Origin: Ascidia mentula
Taxonomy: Eukaryota > Chordata > Ascidiacea > Phlebobranchia > Ascidiidae
Length of the DNA stretch: 64,000 bases
Assembly: GCA_947561715.1 (NCBI GenBank)
Contig: OX387204.1
Span: 501,001 to 565,000, forward strand
Direction: 5' to 3'
Numbering within the stretch: the first letter of the stretch is position 1; the number at the start of each line of letters is the position of its first letter. Below are positions 22,583-34,945 of the stretch, piece after piece. The position numbers were made by a program, and so were the translations under genes. The notes beneath the pieces were generated by a model. It did no database searches, was not told where the DNA came from, and saw only the letters and a program-made list of their open reading frames with translations.

Positions 22583-23245
22583 TTGTGTTGACCTTGTTAT
22601 TTGGCTTTTGTATTCTCTTGTATTGTGATTAGCTTTTCTGATGTATATCCTGTATTTCCAGATTATTCATATTTTATTCTTGTTACTGCACGAGCTGTGG
22701 TAAAACATTATAAAAATATTTAGTTTCTTTTGATCATAGATAGTTTTAGAGGAATGAGATTGTTATTTTCCGATTCTTTCCGTGTGCTTTGTTCACCTTA
22801 TCTGGTTGGTATTTTGAAACCAAGCTCCAATCTTTCTTTTATATATATCTCACAGCTGTTTGTGACATAAATTTAAAAAGGTTTCACTTGGAGACCCAAA
22901 GATTTCTGTGTTGTTAAAACTTTTCCCTCACAATTCTTGATTATTTTCTTATCATTGAAATTATGTTAAATCTTGTGTTTGTTCTGACTTCATGTAAAAC
23001 CACTCACTGACATCTGTGTTTTTATTGTGTTAGTTGTGTATATTTTAAGCTTTTTCCGAAAAATTTAGGACAGATTTCAACAATATTGGACATGAATTAT
23101 TTCTCAGTTATTATTCCCACAGGTCAGAATGTAAATTGTAACAGGAGTGGGAATCAATTATTCCCTGAAAGCCTTAACACAGACTTTTTGAACAGTTTTA
23201 TTATTAAGTTACAGCTTTATATAGAATGGGCATTGCTAAATGCAG
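22583..23245. other. A-B spacer with conserved 3' flank
   Basis: The first 120 bases (TTGTGTTGACCTTGTTATT onward) recur after genes C and D, so they are probably the shared 3' untranslated region. No exon is seen. The whole spacer aligns with the C-D and D-E spacers. Confidence 0.6.
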
Positions 23246-23345
23246 AGCAAATATGTTTTTGGTTGTCTGTGGAGGTGGAAATATTCCTGGATGCTTTGGT
23301 GTGGGTGCCATAATCATGGTTATTTTGGCCACATTGTTTTAGACA
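23246..23345 (+). promoter_or_regulatory. conserved upstream block of gene B
   Basis: Almost identical to the E block (59755-59855) and close to the D block. It contains the GTGGAGGTGGAAATATT and GTGTGGGTGCCATAATCATG words whose core is shared with copy 0 and gene A. It ends about 45 bases before the start codon. A promoter or 5' untranslated role is inferred. Confidence 0.4.
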
Positions 23346-23388
23346 ACTTGGTATAGCCAGGTTCTACTTATTTTGTTTTTGAAGTGAA

Positions 23389-26300
23389 ATGTATGGAATG
23401 TATTCCTGTTTTGTTTTCTTAATTTTGTTTAGTCAAATAAAAAGAGATGCTGGTAAGCTTTGTACATTTGAATGGGATGATTATTATGTGTCCTTATTTA
23501 TCTTATCTGGTGATTGTCATTATCATATTGTTGTAGATGGGTCAGCATGTCAAGGTCGTTATTATGTTCTTTCCACCACAACTGCAACATATATAAATGC
23601 TGAAACAGCTTGTACAAATGGAGGTGGGGAACTGACAAGTATTCCTGATGAAGAAACTCACAACCAACTTGTGACACTAGCAAATGGGAAAGTTGGAAAT
23701 GGATGGGGCACCAGTGCAACAATCAGTAAACCCTGACATTCCCTGAATTTATCTGTTGTACTTATGTATGTTTTCACAGCTGCTTATACTGGAGGTCATA
23801 AAGTGGGGAACCAATTTCAATGGCAAAATGGAACTGTTTATGTCGCTCTGGCTGGAGGTACTGAGGTTTTTTTCAAAGTTGTAATGAGGTTTTTGGGCTT
23901 GCAGGCGATGTTGCATATAGTAGAATTTGTGTAATTGTGCTTTGACTGACAAATTTATTCAGTTAAGGCCACTATCCTATTTGTGCATAGACCATGCTTC
24001 AAGCCTAACATTATATAATTTTTTTCATCATTCAATTTGAAAAAAGTCATTGTGCAACCTAGCGAACCCAAAAGCATCATAACACTTTTTTACATGCTGA
24101 TTACCCAAAAAGCATTGCACAAATTGACTTTTATCTGTTATTCGATTGATGTTGCAACTAATCCACTCAAGCACAGGCATTTATTTAAAAAAAATTAAGA
24201 TTTGAATTTAATATTTAAGATTTTTGTTAGGAAAGGAAATGAATCAATTCTACCTTCATCTTCAAATGTTTAATCAAATTTCTGGATAACTAAATCCATG
24301 AACCAAAAAAAAAAAATAATGTTGGCAAACTTTTCTTGTTTTCAGCAAATTTTGAAGTCAAATCCAGATTAACCCAAATCTACTGTGTTTATTCCATGTC
24401 AATATGACAATAAATTATATTTGTATGATTTATTGATATTTATTTTACAATTATGTTCTGGAATGCATTTTGTTCCTGACAGTTGTTTAAATTATTAAAT
24501 ATAATATATTTGTTATCTCTGTTACTCACATTTCATTAACTGTAATTATCATATCTTATTGTGATGTTTCTTATCTGCATGATAATGGATAACGATAGGT
24601 CAGACATTTACCCTTAATGCAAAGTTATGCATTGTATTTTTATCAAGGTACTTGGATCAACACTGGATATGCAAATTGGTTTACTGATTCTGCCCACAAA
24701 ACAAATACACCATCAGGTGGTGGAAATTGTATGACATTTCATGGATTATACCAAAGTGGGGTTCGTATTTGGACATGGCGAGATCTTCAATGTGATGTCC
24801 AACGTTATTACATTTGTTATCATACTGGTAAGTGTTTTAAACCAAAATTGTTTTTCCAGAAAATGATTTATTCATTTTATGATGATATCCCAGCATAAAG
24901 GGATTGTATTTATTTGGTGGTGAATTAATGCACTCTAAAGCAAAGAGTAGTTTTTCGTTTAAACTAATTTATAGATTCTAGTTTTTCGTAGCTGGGGATG
25001 GATATCTTGTCAGACAGATTGTTTTACTTTGTGGTAAAATTTCAGCCCCCTGAACAAGATTATTTGTGGTGGCTTTTATGATAATATTTATCCACCTCAG
25101 GTGACAGAGTGATTACTTTGGACAAACCAACATACAGTGCTGTACCTGGGCAACAGTTTACTATCACAATATTAATATCCTACCTATACATACAACCACT
25201 TGATCTATACTACAAGTTTAATGATGGAAGCAAAACCTTAATTGCAAAAGGTTTTACTGGTACAAGTCATACTTATACTCTCACTATGCCTTCAAGTTCT
25301 AATTCAATCACAATCAGTGGTGAAAGTTCTGTAACATCATGTTCCATATCTGCCACCAGTCAACTTAAACAAGGTAAGGAGGTTTTCATTATCATTCTAA
25401 TGCCCTAATGTTTTTTGTGATCTGGCCCTGGCTTTTAATCCTATTGCAACCAGAATACAATTTCTTAATTTCATGGTTAAAGCAGCTATTCACATAAATG
25501 TTCTTCAAAAGTTTTGGTTAGAATAACCTTATCAACCCATCAATAGTGGCAATACATAATTTTCTTTTGTAGTGAAGCATGCACGCAAATAAAAATCTGC
25601 AAGTATTTCTCAGCACCGAAAAATAAAATGGTTTAAACCTCTTTCTTAAACCTCCAAATCTTTTAAGTTAAAACAACATTATCAACAACATCAATTGTGG
25701 CAACTTCCAGTTCAACTCAACGAGTAACTTGTACAGCAACTGGTTACTCAAACCCACAAGCAAGATGGTTCAGGTAACAATCCTTTCCTTGTTATAACAA
25801 GTTCTATGAGTTTATCTGTTACAGAGGAACTAACCAAGTTACCACATCATCATCATCATCCAACATTTACCAAAGTACCAACATAACTGTTGATTCTTAC
25901 ACTTCTCGATCAATTCTCTACATACAAGGTAGCACTGTAGGAAATGATGGGGGACAATATGTGTGTAGAGCAACAAACTGGAATGGTGGTGGAAATACTG
26001 ACAGTACATTGATTGTTAATGGTGAGAAAACTAAAACTTCCATCTGATTTTGTATTCTCTCACAAACATTAACATTTTAACTTTGGTGAAATATTTGAAT
26101 CATTTGTGTTATAAAATGTGTTTCTTTACACCAGGTTCAGATATTGTCACCACTTCTCCAACCTTTCAAGTTTTTGCAATGCATGAAACAAAAACTTTCA
26201 CTTGTAATTTTACTTCATATCTCAGTTTAAAGATCAATGCTGTAGTTTGGATGAGGTAATCTTGCAATGGACTCTTTTGTTGGTTTTGTTAACTTTCAAA

Positions 26301-29300
26301 ATTATTTTAAATTGTTATTTGCAATTATTTTTGCAGGAATGGAGTGAATGTAAGTACTTCATCAAATGATGGAATTTACCAAACTACTGAAGTCAAAACT
26401 GAAACAACTATAACCAGAAAACTTTATGTTAAACTAAACAATATTAGTGAGGCTGGAAATTATACTTGTACCACCATAAGAACAGATGGTGGACCAACTC
26501 TAAGCAGTAACATTCAAGCCCATGGTAAGTATTGATGTGTTGTAGTTTTTTGTGAACTTGTGTTCTAACAAAAGCCTTTTCCACAGTTGCTGCAAACATC
26601 AGCACATCTCCATCTTCACATTTTTTTACTCATGGAGACAAACAAATATTCACATGCACATCATATGGTTTTCCTATACCTCAAATATCATGGTTCAGGT
26701 TTGTTAATATTACAACGTGTATATCTGCGTGTTTTGTGTTAATTTAAGCATACTATATTTGTTTATAGAGGTGAAAATAATCTTAGTGATTCGAGTTCTA
26801 CAAATATTTACCAAAAACCACAAGTTGACTCACTTTCACTTAACAAAGCTGTGAGAGAACTTGATGTTACATATCAATATATTGAAGATGCAGATATTTA
26901 TAAATGTAAAGTGTCAAGTAATGTTGATGGTGGAAGTGATAAAAGACGTCCTATACAAGTTAAGGGTAAGAAATATGTACTGTGTGAAATAATGCTGTGG
27001 TAGGTTTTAACATGAAAGAATACCAAGAACCATTTAGCAAAACTTTGCAGAGCATTCAAAGCTGGCTTTAAGTTCTATACTCTAAAGATTCACAACAAAA
27101 AGGGTATTTTTTTTTTCCCAATGTGCTCAAAATATTTTTCCCTTCACACAAAATGATAGCAGTGTGTTATAAGGTGAAGTTAAATATATTTTTAATTTTT
27201 CACTGATATTATATTTCTTATTTAAAGTTGCAACAAATATTAGTACTTACCCAAAGCGTCAAGTTGTTACTTTTGGAAAACCAACAATATTTGAATGTTC
27301 AACATTTGGATTTCCAAGAAATATTCCAAACTGGTTTAGGTGTGAAAATTTGTCACTGTGAAATAGGGGCTCTAGGTTTATGTTTTGTTTTTGAAGAAAT
27401 GGAAAACAAATTGGTTCTGATGATGGCAACATTTATGCAATTTCGCCACTGGAAAAATATTGGTCAATTCAAAAGTATGTAAGAAAACTTAACATTACAC
27501 TTCAACATATTAATGAGAGTGGAAATTACACATGCCAAGTTGACAGTAACCTTGGTGGTGGATTGGTTTTGTATGAAAATATTCAAGTTCAAGGTAAGAT
27601 TGTGGTTTGTATGTAACCTTGTAAAGTTGCAATGTACATTCCTTGTATTAGTTGCTGCAAACATCTCAATTTCAACACACAAGATATTGGTTAATGAATA
27701 CAATGAGGCGTTTACAGTCGAGTGTGTTTCTTATGGATTTCCTACACCCACTCTTAACTGGATCAGGTAATGCATGTTTGGCTGAAGTTTGTAAAAACTG
27801 AAATTAAATACTTTCTGCTATGATAGCATAGATGTTATGATGATAGAATTATCACCAAAATAAATATGTTTAGAGATGGAAGTAATGTTGGCACCCGTTG
27901 GACATCCCAAGTAAACCAAGAAGTTGTTGTGGAAAACATTTACAAAGTGTCAGCTGTACTAAATTTTTCTTACAAAAGTATCTTCTATGCGGGAAAATAT
28001 GAATGTGTGGCAAGTAATGTTTACAACATCCAATCCAACGCAACAGTTTTAATTGAAGGTGTATTGAAGTAATTTATTTGAAACTATATATAACTCGAAG
28101 CAATACCTTCGGGGTTGATTTTTTTAGAAAGCTTTTGTTAGTGTGGTATGTTTTGGTCAAAGCATAATTAAGGTTAATTTTTTTCTCTATTTAAATCTTG
28201 AAAAGGAAACAATCTGTTAATAATAATGAATTGGTAACTTAGCAGGTATTGTTCTCTTGTCTACAATGATTACTTTTTATGCAGTTGCACTAAACATATC
28301 TCTAAGTAGCAGTGAGGTAACTGTGAAAGATGGAGGGACAAATGTAACATGCACTTCATTTGGTTTTCCAGCCCCTTTTGTATATTGGAGCAGGTTTGTT
28401 TTTTTTACTTTCAAAAATAATGTGTTTTAGGAAATGATATTGTTTACTGTGAAAACAGTAAGTATGACATTGTTTTGCAAGCACATAATAAAGTTTTGAA
28501 GAAAAAATATTTTCAGAAATGGCAGAAATATTTCCAGCACACAGAATACTCACATTTATCAAACAATCTTCAATTCAACACAATTTAAAACAACTTCTAC
28601 ATTGTTTTTTACATCAGTTTTTTTAAAGGATCTTGGTCAATATGTTTGTCATGCAATTCAAACACGTCAAAATGAAATATACATCAGTGTTTCAAAAATA
28701 TTGCAAATCTATGGTGGGTTTTGAGCATTTATCATAACCTAACATATTTGAAACTGTGTATTAGGTAATTATAGGCTGGGAAAATTAAAATTTTAATGTT
28801 GACAACTTACATTTCTTCCATGCACTTCTCAGATATATTTAGTGCAACATCAATTTTGTTGTTGCAGTTGGCCCTATTTACAACGGCTCCAGTGCACCAA
28901 TGGAGTTTGGCCAATCACAAACATTTAGTTGTTCATTTGTTGGTGATCCCACACCTGTTGTAAAATGGAGAATTAATGGCCAGATTATAGAAGGAAATAG
29001 CAACGACCCAGCAGAAATATCATCATTTAGTATAAGCACAACTGAAACATCCACGTTGTCTATAAGAAGTGCTTCTTTATTTGGGGCTAATTCCACAATA
29101 GAGTGTTGGTCAACAAATAAAGTAGGAACGTCCGTCACAAAAACATTTAAGTTGAACTATGGTAAGATTGCTTTTAATCATCATGTATTTTCAGAGTGGT
29201 TTCTAAGTAATATCTCCCTTATCATAATCAAATGTTTACAGATCTACATGAGAGCAATGCTATGTATTATACTTGGGGAGCATCACAGAAAAACCTCTCA

Positions 29301-32300
29301 GATGCTTTGCATGAGTGCATTGATAAAGGAGGAATTCTACCTTCACTGACATTTCTCAATAATTCAATGTTAAAGGGAAAATGGTGGAATGAGTTTAGCA
29401 ATAGTGTCTGGTTTGATGGTAGGAATATTGAACTAATAAAAGTGCTATAAAAATAATGTTTTTTTAACATTTTTCAAGTAATTGTTTTTGCTTACGTTCA
29501 TTACTAAATTAAAATATCTCTGTGAATTTATTTTTCTCACATACAATTTAGGGGGTGATAATACAGTAAACGACACCTTGCTTGATGCAAATTCATCTAA
29601 ATGCAGTACCATCGACCATATGGGCCAAATTATAAATAAAAGCTGTGAAGAAAAGTTTGTTTTTTTGTGCATATTTCCAGGTGTGTTTTGTGTACAAATA
29701 CTTCTTTATTTAACCTATGATGAAATTTCAAAAGGTGTAGAGATTATTGAAACAAGCAAGTGTTATTATGATAAAGTTGTTGTAAAGTGGAGAGATGGAA
29801 CAAAATACAATGGAACAATAACTTACACCTTATCTGTGTTTAACTCCAACGTGTCAGTTAACATCAGCAAACAGATCACACAAAACTCAACATCAAACTA
29901 TGAATATTCTGCATCTGTTGAAAATCTTCCAACTGACGCAAAGTTAACAGCAATGGTGAGTGAGTGAAGGTTGTTGTTCAATAATTGCCTTGTATTATCG
30001 TAGTATTTCTGTTATTTCAGGTTAAACTGTTTTCCAAATATTTTGGATATAATCAAATGTCACAAAAAACAGCACTTATTTCAAGTTTGACACAAAACTT
30101 GTATGGTGAAATGATTTTATTGTCATCAGTTTGCAGAATCCAAATTAATATTTCTAAAATTTTAATGGCATCCATAAAACACGTTCAGGTTAGTTTCATT
30201 TAAACGGAAGAATATTTTAAGTCTAGTTTTAAAACTTTTTCTTCTATTCCAACCAAACATTTTAGCTGTCTATTGCAAAGTATGGAAGAAACAATTTTAC
30301 AAATACATCCCTTACTGTAAAACCATATTCTTCCATAACACATGATGTGAATGTTACTGAAGTTGAAAGTGTGAAAGCAACTTTACAAATTTCATCTGTT
30401 GATTGTAAAAACTTAAAGTTTGAAATTAAAGGAAATTGTTCAAAGCCAGAAGGTGGGAAATTGTGATTTTGCTTGACAATTTTTGCTTGTACGTTATATA
30501 GAAATTTGTTTTCAGACAAAGAAGACAATTTTAACTCTAATAGTTTTGCCAGCACTGTAGTTATTGGAGCATCGGTTGGATCTGTTATGTTGTTTCTAGT
30601 CATTGTTCTAATAGTGGGATTTATTTACATAAAACGGTCAGTAAGTGTTATTTTGAGGTTGATAAAATAAAATATTTAATACATTTCCATGTTACTTGCT
30701 GTATGAGTTTAGTTATATGTTCATAAAACAATATTTTGTTCGTTTAATATCAATTTATTAAACAAATTAGAAAGAGAAACAAGTTGCGGAGTTCATTTAA
30801 CACAAGATCAACATCCAAGAAAAATGGTAAAACTAATGAAATTGAATTAAATGAAAAAACTCCAATAAGTGAAAAACAACTTAAGGAATTTTACTTGAAC
30901 AGCAAGAAAACTGGACACAAAAAACTACAAACACAATTTCAGGTTCTTTGCATAAGTTTTCTCTCTATTTCAAAATCCTGTTACCTCATTGGATTTATGG
31001 TTTTTTTTCAGTTGCTACAAAAATGTAGACCAGTGAAATCGTCATCAGTTGAAATGATGGAAAATCCTTATGAAGTTTTGTCAAGTATGTTTTTGAGTTT
31101 TGTCAATTGTCTTTTTTGCATTTAACTGTTGATTTGCTCAAAGGCTCATCCAGGAATGTAAGGAAAGTAACACCAACCTATGCTCACACGAGTGGAGATT
31201 ACATTGATTTTACTTATAAACAAGTAAAGAATTAGATTTAGTTGATCACATATCAACTTTACTGAAAAAATAACCTAACTTTCAGGAAAAATGTGAAATA
31301 TCTGATAAATGGAAAGTTGTTGGAAATCCAAGTTATGAAAACATGGATCAGTTTTGGACAATGGTTTGGAATGAAAATGTCCATGTAATAATTTGGTTGG
31401 ACGATCGTAGTGGTCGGAAGGTAAGGTTGGATTGTGACATCACAAATCTCATTTCATTTGATGGTACTTTTGTTGTGTAGAATCCATGTGTCCAATATTG
31501 GCCTCAAAATGGACGGACTAAAGAATATGAAACCACCAGAGTGTGTTGCAATGATGTCATTGACTGTGGTTGTTACATCATAAGGAAGTTTAGTGTTGAA
31601 GAATCGGTTGGAGATTATGCAACGGTTTGTAAATATTGCTTTTTTGATTGTTCATGAAAAGTTTTGTAATAGGTAATTTGATATCAGAAAGTAATTTTTT
31701 GATTCTTATGTTAGGAGTTACGTCACATCACACAATATCACTTCACCGAGTGGCCAGCATACAGCATTCCTGCGACGTCTAGTGGTCTTGTGCGTCTGAT
31801 TCGAGAAGTTAAAATCAAAATGAAAGAAATTCAATCTGGAATTGGAAAGATATTTCCTGTTGTAATTCACTCAACGTAAGAATGTTGGTTTTTATTCAAG
31901 TGTTGAGTTGTTTTAATTTTTTACTTTGATGCAGATGTGACTGTGGACGAACTGGAACGTTTATCGGACTCGATTATTTGATCAACCAAATAAATGAAAC
32001 ACAAACTATTGATGTTTATCATATGGTCTACCACATGAGGCAGCAAGGGATGGAGATTGTTAAAAATGTGGTATTATGATGTAACTGATATGTCAAATCG
32101 AGAGGCATTTTGTACAAAATTACCATGGATGTTGTTTCTTTTAAAATTTGGTATTTAAGTATCATTCGCCAACCATGCATGCAGCAGATCTTTAAATTCA
32201 CATTTTCAAGTTTTGCCCAAAATCACTTTTTCAAAATGAGTTTTAGTTTAATTTTTTTGTGTTCAGAGAAATTGTTTTGTTATAGGAACAATACATATTC

Positions 32301-33745
32301 CTTTATAAAGTAATGGCAGAGATATCAGTGTTTGGAGATACTAACATGAATGTAGAACAATTTAAATCTGTCCTAGATGGAATGAACAGGTTTAAAACAA
32401 ATTACGTTTTTTATTTTGCCCATTTTTTTTTTAACCAAGCCTTCAAATTTTAGATCTCCGCAGCAAAACACGGTTACAACCCAGTTTGAATTGTTGCAAC
32501 ACTCATTGGATGAAGGAAGTGTCTTTCCTGTTACATCCGATACGACCCAACAAGATAACACATGTGAGCGATAATATAGCAGTTTCATTGTTTTTTTATT
32601 TAAAGACATAAAAAAATGTTTTTTTAAAGATGAGACTTTCACAAACACACAAGATTATGAAAACATTTCAACCAACACAAACCGTGCTTACAAACTAAAA
32701 GTAAGTTTTAATTAAACAATCAATTTTTTGGTTTAAAAACAATTTATATTCTGACTGTTTCCTTATGAGGGTTTTAAATAGGACTAAAATAATGTTTTTT
32801 AATAAAATCCATGTTGTAGGGATACAGAGGCCACACTATTCTTCATGATGCAATCAATGGAAATTCCAAATCATTCTGGAAGCTGATTTTGAATCAAAAT
32901 GTGAAACTGATTATTATAGTCGGTCAAGCTGCTGTAAGTTTATGTTTTGTTTAAAATAGACACAAAAGAGTCTTTATCAACAAAACCAAGTTGTTCTCAG
33001 AATCCTAGATTAATCCCAAGCAGTTTAAGTATAGAGAAGCAGTATGGAGTTACTTGTGTGACACTTATAAGTAAAGATTATCAAGCTGTTCAACATGGAA
33101 TCAGCAAGTTTAGTGTGGAAAATGTGGATAACACCAAGAAGGTAAAGTACCAGTTTGGTTTTCATGAAATCCTTGTTTCTCTGTCCTGAGTTACATTAGT
33201 TTTGACATTGTTGTTATTATGGGGTTTTGAATTGAGTTTTAACATGTTTAATAGTAAGGGTATGTATGCAGATTGAAACCAAACTTGTTTGTTTTGATTC
33301 CTGGGAATCCAGCCAAAGTTATTGTGAAGCAAATCAACTCATGCAGTTTGTAAATCTCATTGAAACTTTGAATGGAGAAAATAAGAATGGAAATGTTCTC
33401 ATTTACTCTAGGTAGAAGACTTGTTTTCTCAAATATGAAGCAATTTTTCTCAAAGATGTGTAAGAAATTACGTTTATTAATGTTTAGTGATGGATTGACA
33501 AGATGTGGAGTCTTCTGTTGTTTGTGGAATCTTGTTTCTCGCTTTAAAGCAGAGAATATGATTGATATTTTCACAACATTCAAAGATGTGAAGGAATCAC
33601 TTCCAAGTTTTAATGTTGACATGGTAAGTTTGTTGTTGATTAAAAGTGTTGGAACTTCCTTATTTAGTTTTGTTTGTTTTAGGAAACTTACAAGACTTGT
33701 TATCACACGATGGATGGAGTGGTGAAATCTTATCCAAATACTTAG
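23389..33745 (+). CDS. gene B: lectin/7-Ig/FN3 receptor with two dead phosphatase domains
   Basis: Predicted 1896 residues. Exons: 23389-23452, 23537-23725, 23780-23857, 24648-24827, 25101-25373, 25668-25773, 25825-26021, 26135-26255, 26337-26524, 26587-26698, 26769-26965, 27228-27339, 27397-27593, 27652-27766, 27874-28058, 28285-28393, 28517-28713, 28868-29161, 29242-29418, 29552-29680, 29735-29955, 30021-30188, 30266-30452, 30516-30636, 30777-30942, 31012-31084, 31144-31223, 31286-31420, 31481-31624, 31715-31875, 31935-32070, 32286-32389, 32454-32563, 32630-32700, 32820-32933, 33001-33141, 33272-33411, 33488-33623, 33683-33745. Phases are consistent throughout. The leader is MYGMYSCFVFLILFSQIKRDA. 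Compared with A it lacks Ig2-Ig5, has a different second half in its fifth Ig, and adds two Ig domains of its own, the last a single exon. D1 has WPAYSIP (31751-31759) and HSTCDCGRTG; D2 has YSSDGLTR. Confidence 0.85.
25668..29161 (+). CDS. gene B row of seven Ig domains
   Basis: Modules: Ig1 25668-26021, an Ig6 type 26135-26524, an Ig7 type 26587-26965, an Ig8 type 27228-27593, an Ig9 first half joined to a divergent second half (27652-27766 with 27874-28058, RDGSNVGTRWTSQVNQE), a new two-exon Ig (28285-28713, strand B Cys in NVTCTSFGFP), and a single-exon Ig (28868-29161, QTFSCSFVGDPTPVVKWRIN) shared only with gene C. All module borders are phase 1. Confidence 0.8.
29242..29680 (+). CDS. 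gene B second CTLD-like domain
   Basis: Exons 29242-29418 and 29552-29680. Landmarks are ALHECIDKGGILPSLTFLN and, at the end, KCSTID...NKSCEEKFVFLC, so the Cys pattern of a C-type lectin is clearer than in A. The following intron (29681-29734) is only 54 bases, a multiple of three, and has no stop in frame, so its retention would still give an open protein. Confidence 0.65.
31144..33745 (+). CDS. gene B tandem dead PTP domains
   Basis: D1 exons run from 31144 to 32389, D2 exons from 32454 to 33745. The D1 P-loop codons are CAC TCA AC (31868-31875) joined to A TGT GAC TGT GGA CGA after the intron. The Cys codons fall at the wrong places for HCx5R; Ser holds the nucleophile position. D2 ends its P-loop exon in TAC TCT AG (33411). 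The D1 Q-loop reads KNVEQYIF. Stop TAG at 33743-33745, giving a tail (SYPNT) unlike that of A, C and D. Confidence 0.8.
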
Positions 33746-34945
33746 TTTTCTTTTGTGTCAAACTTGAAAATTGAAATTTTATTATATCAATCTATTCTGA
33801 TGATTGTTTAATTTCTGGAGTAGTATAATATAAAAATTAAAATTTTGAAATGTTGTAAAAAACTAGTTTTTGTTTTTTATCTGTGTATTTTTCACATATA
33901 GAAATTTGTTTTTAAAGCTGATTACTTTTGTTTGTTGTTGCTATTTATTCGGTTTTGTTATATTGTCGTTTATTTCACAAACCTTGTTTGAATATAAAAT
34001 TGATCATATTATGGATGGAATGGTATTTAGTAAATATCATGTAGTAAGCACATATCAGAACATTCCATAGTTATCTATTTGTTGTAACATACCCTGGTGG
34101 GAAGTTTTAAAGGGTTTATTTCTTCTTGAACCCCTCAAGTTAATTCCAATGAATCATCCAACATTGCGAATATTTTAAAAAAAGCTTCTTGGAATTGTAG
34201 TAAAAATATTGGTGTAGTTCGCAGTAGGTTTTGGGCCGTAAATTTGACGGGTAAATTGCTATATTCTATGTTGAATCTGTTAGTACTGTGACATTTTGTC
34301 TTATTGACAGCAAGCTACATCAATATTGACTGTGCTTTGGTTCAGTGGTTTCCAACCCAGAACAATTATTATACATTTGGCCACTATTACCAGGCCGGAA
34401 GGGTCTTCATAGGTTTGAAAAGAGCGAATTTCTATGTTGTTGGTTGTTTTGCATTGTATTTGTGTATCAGGCCAGTTGTCAGACCTATATACAACAGGTC
34501 AATAAAGGGACAAACCTGACCCATTGAGCCAACATGAAGAGGCAGTCCCAGTCCCACTTTATGTGGGTTGAAAGGAAATATTTATGTATATGCGTATATA
34601 TGTGTGCATTTGTTGTAATATATCTGTTTGTCTACTGTTGTAAAGTATAGTGACTATATTATTTACTGTTGTATGTAAAATGATGTAAATATTTTTGGAA
34701 AAAGACTATATTATTTAAATGTCTGCAAATGGAAGACAAGTATTTATTTATTTTGTTAGTTTGTTTCACTATTGGAGAATGTGGTAGGTCTTTGCCATTT
34801 TGCTGTTGAATATAAGATTTTATGTGTTCAGTGAGTTCACATTTTTGTGAACAGTTTCTTATATTGGTCTTTTTTGCAATATATCTATGTTGCACAATTT
34901 TAACGCTAATCAAACTTCTGTTATTTCAATGATGCTTTGTTATAG
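33746..34945. other. B-C spacer, unrelated to the other spacers
   Basis: It shares no block with the A-B, C-D or D-E spacers and lacks the conserved upstream block and leader exon. A CAGTGGTTTCCAACCC word at about 34344 resembles a hAT end, but no partner end is seen. The DNA joins the gene C lectin exon at an AG with no family homology before it. Confidence 0.55.

Noticed and set aside
33870-34070. Hydrophobic frame (FFICVFFTYRN...) upstream of gene C
   Set aside because: It has no ATG at its start, and its only good donor is in phase 0, which does not fit the phase-1 start of the lectin exon.
34304-34527. Open frames in the B-C spacer that could be a gene C leader
   Set aside because: No hydrophobic leader with a phase-1 donor is found. 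The nearby ATG frame (MKRQSQ...) ends at a stop without a suitable donor.
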